DNA of 64,000 nt from Kribbella kalugense (GTDB lineage: Bacteria; Actinomycetota; Actinomycetes; Propionibacteriales; Kribbellaceae). The translations under genes were made by a program, and so were the position numbers. The DNA is taken from NCBI RefSeq assembly GCF_004365875.1, contig NZ_SODF01000004.1, forward strand, positions 1 to 64,000. The letters are read 5' to 3'. Below the pieces are notes generated by a model. That model saw only the letters and a program-made list of their open reading frames with translations, made no database searches and was not told the DNA's origin. Each line of letters starts with the position of its first letter. The first letter of the stretch is position 1. Shown here in pieces: positions 1-7,910 of this stretch.

Positions 1-50
1 CCGATGGTACTGCGACCGGGAGGTCGTGGGAGAGTAGGACGCCGCCGGAC
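1..50 (+). rRNA. rrf: 5S ribosomal RNA, 3' end (partial)
   Basis: The first 50 bases match the 3' third of an actinobacterial 5S rRNA: 'gatggtactgc', a G-rich helix pair, then 'gggagagtaggac' and the closing 'gccgccggac'. The gene begins before the window, so an rRNA operon lies just to the left. The 3' end is placed at the last base of 'gccgccggac' from the usual family end and could be off by one or two bases. The terminator at 61-92 follows directly. Confidence 0.93.
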
Positions 51-60
51 ATTCACACTG

Positions 61-92
61 TTAAGGGCCACCCCATCCGGGGTGGCCCTTAA
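61..92 (+). terminator. rRNA operon terminator hairpin
   Basis: A perfect 14-bp inverted repeat, arms 61-74 and 79-92, encloses the loop ATCC; the stem starts TTAAGGGCC and ends GGCCCTTAA. It lies 11 bases after the 5S end. The A/T pairs at the foot supply the TTAA tail, and no longer T-run follows. This fits an intrinsic terminator of the rRNA operon. Confidence 0.9.
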
Positions 93-198
93 CATATGTT
101 GCGGCCCGGGCGTCTGCCCGACGGCCGCGACCTCAGCACCGTTGCGGACGCGGTAACGTTTGTCCGATTACTGCTCTTCAGCATCGTTAGGAGTCATC

Positions 199-2877
199 GT
201 GGCTACGCCACCTCGCAATCCCCGGTCCGGTTCTGGGGACCGCCGCGGTTCCTCCGGGGGCGCCGGCCGTTCCGGCCGTGCCGGAGGTGGACGCCCGGAC
301 TCCGGCGCAGGTCGCTCAGGTTCTGGAGCCGGCCGCTCAGGTTCAGGAGCGGGTCGCTCGAACTCAGGCGGTGGCTCCAACTACAGCGGTGGCGGCACGG
401 GCTCTGGAGCGGGTCGCTCGAGCTCGGGTGCTGGTCGGTCGGGTTCTGGCGGTAGCCGCGGGGGTTCTGGTGGCGGTCCGCGAGGGGCTGGCGGTCCTGC
501 CGGGTCTGGTGGCGGTCCGAACCGTCGTGGTGGGATTGCCGGCGGGCGTTCGGACGGTGTAGCCGGGCGGTCCGGCGGTGGGCCACGTTCTGGTGGCTCC
601 TCATATCGGGATCGGGACGAGAACTCGTCCGAGAACAGGCGTGGGTACGCCGGATCTCGGAGCGATGACAAGACTCAGCGGGATCCGTTCCGTGGTCAGC
701 TGTCCGGTGACGGCGATCGCGGTGCCGGACGCGGCGACCGGTCCGGCGGCTTCCGCCGTGACGACCGACGAGACGACCGCAAGGATGACCGACGCGACGG
801 TCCTCGCGATGACCGGTCCGGTGGTCGCGGTGGGTACTCGCGTGATGATCGCGGTGGGCCTCGGCGGGATGACCGCAGTGGCGACAGCCGTGGTCCGGCC
901 GGGCGAGACGACCGCGGGTCGAACCGTGGTGGCTACCGACCGGACGACCGGTCCGGCGGAGATCGCGGTGGCTATCAGCGCGATGACCGGTCGGCTGGCG
1001 ACCGCGGTGGGTTCCGGCGTGATGAGCGGTCCGGCGGTGATCGCGGTGGGTTCCGGCGGGACGAGCGCGGTGGTGACTCGCGTGGCCGGGGTACTCCTCG
1101 GGCCGGCGGACCGCCGCGTGGGGAGCGTGGAGCATTCAAGCGGGACGACCGTGGTGGCGACACTCGCGGTGCGTCCGGACGAGACGACCGCGGATCGAAC
1201 CGCGGTGGCTACCGCCCGGACGACCGGTCCGGCGGAGACCGTGGCGGCTACCAGCGCGACGACCGCTCCGGTGGTGACCGCGGTGGCTATCAGCGCGATG
1301 ACCGGTCCGGTGGCGATCGTGGCGGGTTCCGGCGGGACGAGCGGTCGAGTGGTGACCGCAGTGGATACCAGCGGAACGAGCAGTCCGGCGGAGATCGCGG
1401 TGGGTATCAGCGCGATGACCGCTCGGGCGGAGATCGTGGCGGGTTCCGCCGTGACGAGCGGTCCGGTGGTGACCGCGGCGGACATCAGCGCGATGAGCGG
1501 CCCAGCGCAGATCGTGGCGGATACCGGCGCGATGACCGGTCGGGTGGCGATCGCGGTGGTTCCCAGCGGAATGAGCAGTCCGGCGATCGTGGTGGGTATC
1601 GGTCGGCTGAGCGGGCCGGTGGGGATCGTGGTGGGTTCCAGGGTTCGGCGCGGCGGGATGAGCGTGGCTCTCGTGGGCCGAGTGGTGACTCTCGTGGGCG
1701 TGGACCCGGTGGGGACCGCGGTGGTCGGAATTCGCGGGGGGCGGGAGGCCGGGATGATCGGCGTACCGGACCTCGGCGGGAGGACCGGGACGAGAAGGCT
1801 GCGCCTCGGCGGGACGATCCGAAGATTCCGGAAGGGATCACCGGTGCTGAGCTCGATCGCGGGGTGAAGGCCGAGCTTCGGTCGTTGCCGCGGACGTTGG
1901 CGGACCTGGTTGCGCAGCATCTGGTGGCGTCGGGCCGGTTCATCGACGACGACCCGGAGCTCGCATACCAGCATGCGCGGACCGCGCGGCGGCTGGCGTC
2001 GCGGCTTGGTGGAGTACGGGAGGCTGTGGCGATCACGGCGTACTTGGCTGAGCATTACGACGAGGCGCTGACCGAGTTCCGCGCGGTACGGCGGATGTCG
2101 GGGAACCACGAGGTCATCGCGATGATGGCTGACTGCGAGCGGGCGCTCGGACGGCCGGAGAAGGCGTTGGCGCTGACCAAGGACAAGCACGTCAGCGAGC
2201 TGTCGGAGCCGACGCAGATGGAGCTGCTGATCGTGGCGGCCGGGGCTCGGCGCGACATGGGGCAGACAGCGGCGGCGATCCAGACGCTGGATGTGCCGGA
2301 ATTGACCAAGCGGACGCGGGCTGAGTGGTTGCCGCGGCTGCGGTACGCGTACGCCGATGCGCTTCAGGAAGCTGGGCGTACGGATGAGGCGCTGGTCTGG
2401 TTCCACCGGGCGGCCGGCGTTGACGGCGATGGTGTTACCGGTGCGGCTGAGCGCGCGGCTGAGCTCGAGGGCCTCGAGTTCACCGACCTCGACGATGACG
2501 ACGCCGTCCTGGACGACGAGTACTTCGACGACGAGGACACGACCGACGAGTCCGACGACCAGGACGACACCGACGACGAGTCGGCCGACCAGGAAGTCGA
2601 CCTCGACGGATCCGCCGACGAGGCGGATGACGCGGACGACGACAGCGTTGACGAGGTGGACGAGGACAGCGTCGACGACGCAGTAGACCAGGCCGACGAA
2701 GAAGCTGTCGACGACGACTCGGTGGACGAGGCCGGCGACGGTGTTGACGAGGTCGAGGACGTGGACGGGCTTGAGTTGGCTGAGGGGGCGGCGGACTCGA
2801 GTGGGGACGTGGACGTGAAGGGCGGGGCTGGGGACGGCGTCGTTGGCGGGGAGTTGTCCAAGGGCGTCGAGGAGTAG
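199..2877 (+). CDS. RGG/DDR-repeat disordered protein with TPR-like domain and acidic tail
   Basis: An 892-residue protein in three parts. Residues 1-540 are almost only G, R, S and D: a Gly/Ser/Arg stretch, then about fifteen imperfect 14-residue units of the type RDDRSGGDRGGYQ, with Y or F near each junction. Residues about 541-750 are an ordered, Ala/Leu-rich helical region resembling TPRs ('EHYDEALTEFRAV', 'ALGRPEKALAL', 'EAGRTDEALVWFHRAAG'). Residues 760-892 are a tail dominated by Asp and Glu. The GTG at 199 has AGGAG five bases upstream; the reading frame continues further upstream but without a ribosome site. It lies right after an rRNA operon. TPR proteins with basic disordered N-termini occur in actinobacteria, but I know no function. 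RGG repeats suggest RNA binding; that is inference. Confidence 0.82.
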   Translation: MATPPRNPRSGSGDRRGSSGGAGRSGRAGGGRPDSGAGRSGSGAGRSGSGAGRSNSGGGSNYSGGGTGSGAGRSSSGAGRSGSGGSRGGSGGGPRGAGGPAGSGGGPNRRGGIAGGRSDGVAGRSGGGPRSGGSSYRDRDENSSENRRGYAGSRSDDKTQRDPFRGQLSGDGDRGAGRGDRSGGFRRDDRRDDRKDDRRDGPRDDRSGGRGGYSRDDRGGPRRDDRSGDSRGPAGRDDRGSNRGGYRPDDRSGGDRGGYQRDDRSAGDRGGFRRDERSGGDRGGFRRDERGGDSRGRGTPRAGGPPRGERGAFKRDDRGGDTRGASGRDDRGSNRGGYRPDDRSGGDRGGYQRDDRSGGDRGGYQRDDRSGGDRGGFRRDERSSGDRSGYQRNEQSGGDRGGYQRDDRSGGDRGGFRRDERSGGDRGGHQRDERPSADRGGYRRDDRSGGDRGGSQRNEQSGDRGGYRSAERAGGDRGGFQGSARRDERGSRGPSGDSRGRGPGGDRGGRNSRGAGGRDDRRTGPRREDRDEKAAPRRDDPKIPEGITGAELDRGVKAELRSLPRTLADLVAQHLVASGRFIDDDPELAYQHARTARRLASRLGGVREAVAITAYLAEHYDEALTEFRAVRRMSGNHEVIAMMADCERALGRPEKALALTKDKHVSELSEPTQMELLIVAAGARRDMGQTAAAIQTLDVPELTKRTRAEWLPRLRYAYADALQEAGRTDEALVWFHRAAGVDGDGVTGAAERAAELEGLEFTDLDDDDAVLDDEYFDDEDTTDESDDQDDTDDESADQEVDLDGSADEADDADDDSVDEVDEDSVDDAVDQADEEAVDDDSVDEAGDGVDEVEDVDGLELAEGAADSSGDVDVKGGAGDGVVGGELSKGVEE
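910..1660 (+). repeat. In-frame 42-bp imperfect tandem repeats encoding RDDRSGGDRGG units
   Basis: The DNA behind the DDR/RGG units repeats with a 42-bp period. A longer block encoding GRDDRGSNRGGYRPDDRSGG occurs twice, near 904 and 1183, so units were duplicated in blocks. Third positions vary between units while the amino acids stay the same, which points to selection on the protein repeat rather than very recent DNA expansion. Confidence 0.75.
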
Positions 2878-2881
2878 GGCG

Positions 2882-3742
2882 GTGGCTGGCGGGGGCCTGG
2901 CGCCTGAGACTCCGGTGGGCGTACTCATCGGCAGCGCCCTCACCAAGGGTGCGGCCAGGCTGCAGCGTTCTGTTGGCATGGTGGAACGAAGCGAGGACGA
3001 CGCGATCCATCAGGTCCGGGTGTCGTGCCGGCGGTTGCGGAGCGATCTGAAGTTGTTCCGCAAGCTCCTGGCCGGCGACTGGGCGACAGAGCTCCGCGCC
3101 GATCTGGCCGCGCTGGCTCAGGCCTGCGGCGAGGCGCGCGATCTGGAAGTGATCGCCGCCCTCGTCCGCGAGGGCGCCACCAGTGAGGACAACGAGGAAC
3201 ACGTCGACACGATCCTCACCACGCTGACGTTCGGGCTGGACCGCGCGGCCTCAGGCTCCGCCGAGGTCGTGCTGGGGGAGGCGACTCAGGAACTGCTCAC
3301 CACCCTGGAGTCGATCGCCGCGGCCCCGGATCTCAAGCCCAAGGCAGACAAGCCGTGCAGTGAGGTCCTGCCGGAACTCCTGCAGTCGGCCACCGCCAAG
3401 TTCACCCAGCAAGCCGACAAGCTCAAGCCCTGGAGCCCCGACGACGACTGGCACGAGGTCCGCCTGCTGGCGAAGCGAGTCCGGTACGCCGCCGACACCA
3501 GCGCCTCTGTGTTCGGTGACGAAGCAAAAGCCACCGCCGCCCAAGCAGCCACCTACCAAGAGCTCCTAGGCCAGCACCAGGACCACTGCGCCGCCGCAGA
3601 CGCCCTGACTGCCATGGCAGCAGACGCGGCCGCTCAGGATGACCCGGAGCTCTCGTTCACCCTCGGCCGCCTCACAGAGCGCCACCGTGCGGCTCGCAGG
3701 CCCCTGCGCGAGCAGTTCCTCAGCCTGTACCACCGGCCCTGA
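2882..3742 (+). CDS. CHAD domain-containing protein
   Basis: CHAD (conserved histidine alpha-helical domain) proteins bind inorganic polyphosphate through rows of basic residues. This 286-residue protein is little more than one CHAD domain. It has the signature 'DAIHQVRVSCRRLRS' near residue 40, a second helix pair with 'EARDLEVI', and 'WHEVRLLAKRVRYAAD' near residue 200 with the second conserved His-x-x-Arg. GTG 2882 is chosen because GGAG lies seven bases before it; an upstream in-frame ATG would overlap the previous gene. Only four bases separate it from the repeat protein, so the two are probably co-transcribed. No triphosphatase (CYTH) domain is fused, unlike in many CHAD proteins. Confidence 0.88.
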   Translation: MAGGGLAPETPVGVLIGSALTKGAARLQRSVGMVERSEDDAIHQVRVSCRRLRSDLKLFRKLLAGDWATELRADLAALAQACGEARDLEVIAALVREGATSEDNEEHVDTILTTLTFGLDRAASGSAEVVLGEATQELLTTLESIAAAPDLKPKADKPCSEVLPELLQSATAKFTQQADKLKPWSPDDDWHEVRLLAKRVRYAADTSASVFGDEAKATAAQAATYQELLGQHQDHCAAADALTAMAADAAAQDDPELSFTLGRLTERHRAARRPLREQFLSLYHRP

Positions 3743-3767
3743 CTCAAGCCTGTATCACCGACCCGAC

Positions 3768-4922
3768 TCACAGCGTCCGGAACAGCAGTCCCACTCGAGG
3801 CTTGGGTCCGAACGAAGTGGCCTTCTGCGGCAGTACGACGCCCTGCGCGGCAGACCGTAGTACCTGGTCCATGCGGGGCGCTGCGAGCTCCACAGCCACC
3901 TGCTGAGGGCCTGCCAACGCCAGTGCGTCCGCAAGCGTGTGATGGAAGCTGATGTCTTCCTGCACGACACCCCACGCCGGCAGGAGCAGCTCGTGCAGCT
4001 GCGCGACTGTCGGGGTCTCAGTAGCCGAGTGAAGCGTCAGCCAGCTCGCACCATCCGTGATGGAGATGCGGTCCGGATCGCCTTCTATCCGACCAGGCTG
4101 CATCTGCCAGCCGGGCGGCGTATGCGTCTGCACGGTCTGAAGGCTCAGACCGGGTACGACGCGGTGGATCGGGTCCAGCGTGAGTGGGTGGCGGATGTAG
4201 TCGACCAGCATCGCCAGACCGACCGCTGCGCCCGGACGGCCTGGTTCACGCCGCTGACGTTCCAGGTACGCCGCATAGCGGTGGTGGCCGTCCGCGATCA
4301 CGGCCTCGTGCTTGGAGAGCTCGTCGGCGATCAGCGCCAGAGTGGTGGGGTCGTCGATCCGCCAGATCTGGTGATGTGCACCGTTGTAGGTGTCAGCCAC
4401 GACCCATGGTTCGCCGGCGCGGGCGTTGTCGACGGCATCGCTGGCCGCGCCACCATCGGCGTACGCGAGCAGGATCGGCTCCAGGTCCGCGTCGGTCGCC
4501 TCCATCAGCCGGAGCCGGTCGTCGACCCAGTGCTGCATCACTTCCTCGTGCGGCAGCACCACGCGTCGTTCTGGGTCCAGCTGGAGCGAGCCGACCAGGC
4601 CGCACAGTACGGCGTTGCCCAGTTGCTGCTCGTACACGTACATCGCGGGGCGGTCGTCCTGAATCACGACACCGTCCTGCTGCCACCGGGCGAGCCGCTG
4701 CGCGGGTTCGTCGTACCGCGCCGGGCCGAGGTCCGGGTCGCGTGGAAGGATGAGCCTCACCATGTTGTGCAGATCAGAGTCAGTCAGCCGCCGGACGATG
4801 GCGGGTTCCAGCACGTCGTACGGCGGTGACGTGACCGCGCCGAGCCCGCTCACCTTGCCCGCCACGAACCGCCAGGCGCGCAGTGGGTCGAGTCTCAGCA
4901 CGCTCCCCCTTGCATCCGGCAT
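3768..4922 (-). CDS. DUF1015 family protein
   Basis: A 384-residue protein of the DUF1015 family. Visible family signatures are 'SPPYDVL' near residue 35, 'NMVRLILPRD' near 55 and the block 'AVIADGHHRYAAYL' near 210. The ADGHHRY motif is the family hallmark. The biochemical role is unknown; the conserved His pair suggests metal or nucleotide chemistry. The start at 4922 (ATG) has no clear ribosome site; a GTG at 4901 sits directly after AAGGGGGAGC, too close to be ideal, so the true start is uncertain by about seven codons. It is transcribed away from the HAD phosphatase, with only 24 bp between starts, so the two promoters must overlap or produce leaderless messages. Confidence 0.85.
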   Translation of the reverse strand: MPDARGSVLRLDPLRAWRFVAGKVSGLGAVTSPPYDVLEPAIVRRLTDSDLHNMVRLILPRDPDLGPARYDEPAQRLARWQQDGVVIQDDRPAMYVYEQQLGNAVLCGLVGSLQLDPERRVVLPHEEVMQHWVDDRLRLMEATDADLEPILLAYADGGAASDAVDNARAGEPWVVADTYNGAHHQIWRIDDPTTLALIADELSKHEAVIADGHHRYAAYLERQRREPGRPGAAVGLAMLVDYIRHPLTLDPIHRVVPGLSLQTVQTHTPPGWQMQPGRIEGDPDRISITDGASWLTLHSATETPTVAQLHELLLPAWGVVQEDISFHHTLADALALAGPQQVAVELAAPRMDQVLRSAAQGVVLPQKATSFGPKPRVGLLFRTL

Positions 4923-4946
4923 GCGCGGAATCGTACGGGGTGAAGC

Positions 4947-6053
4947 ATGAGAGAAGCGCCCGAACCGCTCTCGGCGTGTGAGGAACCGCTCGCGAGCCGG
5001 TACGACGTAGCGCTACTGGACCTCGACGGGGTTGTGTACGTCGGCCCGGACCCGGTGCCGGACGCCCCGGAGAACCTGCGTAAAGCTGCCAAGGAAGGCA
5101 TGCGGATCGGGTTCATCACGAACAACGCGAGCCGGCCGGCGGGAGTTGTTGCCGAGCACCTCGCATCGTTCGGGCTGGAGGTGATCGCCGAGGACGTGGT
5201 CACGTCCGCTCAGGCGGCGGCGAAGCTGATCGCGTCCGAGTTCCCGAAGGGGTCGCCGGTCCTCGTGGTCGGTGGCGAGGGGCTGTACGTCGCCCTGGAG
5301 GAATACGGACTGACGCCGGTCCGGAGCAGCGACGCGCACCCGGTGGCCGTCGTACAAGGCTTCCACCCGGATGTGAACTGGGTGATGCTCGCGGACGGCG
5401 CGCACGCGATCCACGAGGGCGCGAAGTGGTTCGCGACCAACCTCGACCTGACCATCCCCACCGCGGCCGGCAAGGCGCCGGGCAACGGCACGCTGGTGCA
5501 GGCCGTCCGGGCCGCGGTCGACGTGGATCCGGTCGTCGCCGGGAAGCCCGAGCCCCCGTTGCTGGAGACCAGTATCGAACGGCTGAAAGCCAAGCGCCCG
5601 TTGATGATCGGGGACCGGCTGGACTCCGACATCCAGGGTGCGAACGCGGTCGGGATCGCGAGTCTGTGGGTCGCGACCGGTGTGAACGACGCGTACGACC
5701 TGGCCCGGGCGCCGAAGAACCAGCGCCCGACGTACATCGCCGCCGGGCTCGGGGCGCTCGCCGAGAAGCAGCCTGGCGTGACCGTCGAGGGCGGCAAGCA
5801 CACCTGTGCGGGCTGGACCGCCGAAGTCGTCAACAACGCCGTCGCGATCAAGGGCGAGGGCGAGCCGTACGACGGACTTCGCGCGATCCTCTCCGCGGTC
5901 TGGACCGCGATCGACGGACCGGCCGAACCGGCCGAACCGGCCAAGCCGGCGAAGGCCGCCGGCCGTAGTCGTCGCCCCCGTCCGAAGCCCGCGCCGACCG
6001 CCGATTCGATCGCGATCGACGCCGCACTGCACCGCGTCGGCCTCAACACCTAG
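4947..6053 (+). CDS. HAD-superfamily hydrolase, subfamily IIA (NagD-like phosphatase)
   Basis: A cytosolic sugar- or nucleotide-phosphate phosphatase by family. HAD motif I is 'LLDLDGVVYVG' near residue 26 with the nucleophile Asp, motif II is 'FITNNAS' near 55, motif III Lys is in 'AGKPEPPLL' near 200, and motif IV is 'MIGDRLDSDIQGAN' near 220. The cap inserted between motifs II and III marks subfamily IIA. At 368 residues it is about 100 longer than the NagD core; the C-terminal extension ends in a Pro/Ala/Lys/Arg-rich tail. The substrate cannot be told from sequence. Confidence 0.9.
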   Translation: MREAPEPLSACEEPLASRYDVALLDLDGVVYVGPDPVPDAPENLRKAAKEGMRIGFITNNASRPAGVVAEHLASFGLEVIAEDVVTSAQAAAKLIASEFPKGSPVLVVGGEGLYVALEEYGLTPVRSSDAHPVAVVQGFHPDVNWVMLADGAHAIHEGAKWFATNLDLTIPTAAGKAPGNGTLVQAVRAAVDVDPVVAGKPEPPLLETSIERLKAKRPLMIGDRLDSDIQGANAVGIASLWVATGVNDAYDLARAPKNQRPTYIAAGLGALAEKQPGVTVEGGKHTCAGWTAEVVNNAVAIKGEGEPYDGLRAILSAVWTAIDGPAEPAEPAKPAKAAGRSRRPRPKPAPTADSIAIDAALHRVGLNT

Positions 6054-6118
6054 CCTCTGTAGGTGGTATTGCGGGACTGAGGCGATACCGTTGCTGGGAA
6101 CGAGGCGAGGAGACAGTC

Positions 6119-6625
6119 ATGGTGATGGACGCAGTGCGCGGCTACGTACAACTGGCGAACGGGTTGACCGAGGTCACCAAGCAGCGGGCCCAGGCGGCGG
6201 CGAAAGCGCTGCTGCAGCAGACCGGGGCCGACGTGCTGACCACCAAGGTGAGTGACCTGGCCGACGAGATCGTTGCCACCAGCAAGAGCAACCGCCAGCT
6301 GCTGCAGGCGATCGTGGCGAACGAGGTCGAGGGTGCGGTCGCGCGGCTCGGGTTCGTCCGTGCCGAGGAGGTCGCCGCGCTCACCCGCAGGGTGAAGGCG
6401 CTGGAGACCGAGCTCGAGGAGGCGCACGACGCCGCGGCCTCGTCGTCCGTGACCGCGCCGGTCGATGACGGGTGGGGCGAGGACGTGCCGGCGAAGAAGG
6501 CCGCGGCCAAGAAGGTGGCAGCCAAGAAGGCTGCTGCGAAGAAGGCCGCGCCCGCCAAGAAGGCGGTTGCGAAGAAGGCGGCCGCGAAGAAGGTCGCGGC
6601 GAAGAAGACGGCGAAGAAGGCCTGA
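6119..6625 (+). CDS. Phasin-like coiled-coil protein with histone H1-like Lys/Ala tail
   Basis: A 168-residue protein. Residues 1-75 are amphipathic helix resembling phasin/PHA-associated proteins ('VQLANGLTEVTKQRAQAAAKA'-type). Residues 85-102 form a coiled coil starting 'LTRRVKALETELEE'. From about residue 124 the chain is almost only K, A and P/V in a KKAAAKK pattern like histone H1 and mycobacterial HupB tails. ATG 6119 has GGAG six bases upstream. The tail should bind DNA, RNA or polyanions non-specifically; that is known of such tails, while the role here is inference. A strongly acidic protein starts one base after its stop codon. No PHA synthase lies nearby, so a storage-granule role is unsupported. 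Confidence 0.75.
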   Translation: MVMDAVRGYVQLANGLTEVTKQRAQAAAKALLQQTGADVLTTKVSDLADEIVATSKSNRQLLQAIVANEVEGAVARLGFVRAEEVAALTRRVKALETELEEAHDAAASSSVTAPVDDGWGEDVPAKKAAAKKVAAKKAAAKKAAPAKKAVAKKAAAKKVAAKKTAKKA

Positions 6626-6626
6626 C

Positions 6627-7073
6627 GTGACCGAGCATCCTGGCGAGCAGTTCCCGCCGGACGTGGACCCGGATGTCGAGCCCGGCTTCGACCCGTACCA
6701 GGCCGAGGAAACGCCCGCCCACCCGGACTACGACACCGAGCCCGGTGCCCAGGACACGGCCGAGCACGTGGACCCGGCCGCGGTCGAGTTCGGGCCGGAG
6801 TTCGCGCGCGCCCCGGGCGAGGAGCACGAGCACTCCTTCGAGGCCGAGTCCGCCCAGGATCCGGGCGAGGAAGCCGAGGACCTAGGCGAGGTAGCCGAGG
6901 AAGCTCACGACTTGGGTGAAGGTGGTCATCCGCTGGTCGAGGAGACGATGGCGCGGCTCGAGGAGTTGCGGGACCGGCCGGTGAGTGAGCACGGCGAGGT
7001 GTACGCCGACCTGCACGAGCGGCTGCAGACCGCCTTGGTCGAGGCCGACGCCGAGCAGGGCGACCGAGGCTAG
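6627..7073 (+). CDS. Acidic hypothetical protein
   Basis: A 148-residue protein very rich in Glu, Asp and Pro over residues 1-100, probably disordered. A short ordered C-terminus starts near 'HPLVEETMARLEELRD' and ends 'YADLHERLQTALVEAD'. That helical segment looks like a small conserved actinobacterial domain found upstream of tlyA, but I cannot name it. GTG 6627 begins one base after the stop of the Lys-rich gene, so translation is probably coupled. TlyA starts nine bases after its stop. The opposite charge of the two neighbours suggests they may interact; this is inference. Confidence 0.7.
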   Translation: MTEHPGEQFPPDVDPDVEPGFDPYQAEETPAHPDYDTEPGAQDTAEHVDPAAVEFGPEFARAPGEEHEHSFEAESAQDPGEEAEDLGEVAEEAHDLGEGGHPLVEETMARLEELRDRPVSEHGEVYADLHERLQTALVEADAEQGDRG

Positions 7074-7082
7074 CCTGTCGGG

Positions 7083-7898
7083 GTGGCCAAGGGAGTCAAA
7101 CGATCGCGGCTCGACGCCGAGCTGGTACGACGTGGTCTGGCCCGGTCGCGTGAGCACGCGAGCGAGCTGATCGCGGCCGGCAAGGTGAAGGTGTCCGGGA
7201 CCGTGGCCGGCAAGCCCGCGACCGGGGTCGGCGCCGACGCCCCGATCCTGGTCGACACGTCCGAGCACGAGGACCCCGGCTACGCGAGCCGCGGCGCGCA
7301 CAAGCTGATCGGCGCCCTCGAAGCATTTCCAGGTGTCCAGGTCAAAGACCGCCGTATTCTCGACGCAGGCGCGTCCACCGGCGGCTTCACCGACGTACTG
7401 CTGCGCAACGAAGCAGCTCACGTGATCGCCGTCGATGTCGGGTATGGCCAGTTGGTGTGGGCGTTGCAGACCGACGAGCGGGTCACGGTGATGGACCGGA
7501 CCAACGTCCGGACGCTGACTCTGGACGACATCGGTGCTGAACCGGTTGATCTCGTCGTCAGCGATCTCAGCTTCATCTCGCTCACGCTGGTCCTTCCGGC
7601 CCTGATCGGTGTCGTGAAGCCGGACGGCGATCTGGTGCTGATGGTGAAACCGCAGTTCGAGGTCGGCAAGGAGCGGCTCGGCAAGGGTGGCGTGGTTCGC
7701 GATCCGGAGCTTCGCGCGGACGCCGTACGCTCGGTGGCAGCGAAGGCTCATGAGCTCGGGTGGGGAATCGAAGGGGTGGCGGCCAGCCCGTTGCCTGGTC
7801 CGTCAGGAAATGTCGAATACTTCCTGTGGATACGCCGGGAAGCGCCGGTTCTCGATGAGACGATGCTGCTGGCAGCTATCGAGCGTGGACCGCAGTGA
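7083..7898 (+). CDS. tlyA: TlyA family 16S/23S rRNA (cytidine-2'-O)-methyltransferase
   Basis: TlyA methylates ribose 2'-OH of cytidines in 16S and 23S rRNA using SAM; its loss gives capreomycin resistance in mycobacteria. The 271-residue protein has the family length. Residues 5-60 are an S4-like RNA-binding domain ('RLDAELVRRGLARSREHA'), and residues about 65-250 an FtsJ/RrmJ-like fold with the SAM site 'ILDAGASTGGFTDVLL'. 'YASRGAHKL' gives the first catalytic Lys region and 'LVSDLSFIS' and 'LVMVKPQFEVG' the later ones. The start is GTG 7083. It leads a co-directional block with nadK and recN, the usual actinobacterial order. Confidence 0.96.
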   Translation: MAKGVKRSRLDAELVRRGLARSREHASELIAAGKVKVSGTVAGKPATGVGADAPILVDTSEHEDPGYASRGAHKLIGALEAFPGVQVKDRRILDAGASTGGFTDVLLRNEAAHVIAVDVGYGQLVWALQTDERVTVMDRTNVRTLTLDDIGAEPVDLVVSDLSFISLTLVLPALIGVVKPDGDLVLMVKPQFEVGKERLGKGGVVRDPELRADAVRSVAAKAHELGWGIEGVAASPLPGPSGNVEYFLWIRREAPVLDETMLLAAIERGPQ

Positions 7899-7910
7899 GT
7901 AGGAGGCAGT

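Noticed and set aside
910..1660. Possible CRISPR array because of regular repeats
   Set aside because: The repeats are in frame, imperfect, contiguous without unique spacers, and explained by a protein repeat.
601..2979. 792-codon open frame on the minus strand opposite the repeat protein
   Set aside because: It is the antisense shadow of the G/C-rich repeats; it has no ribosome site and no recognisable domain, and the plus frame explains the codon bias.
6480..6620. Possible simple-sequence noncoding repeat (aagaaggc units)
   Set aside because: It encodes the Lys/Ala tail of the phasin-like protein in frame and is typical of H1-like tails.
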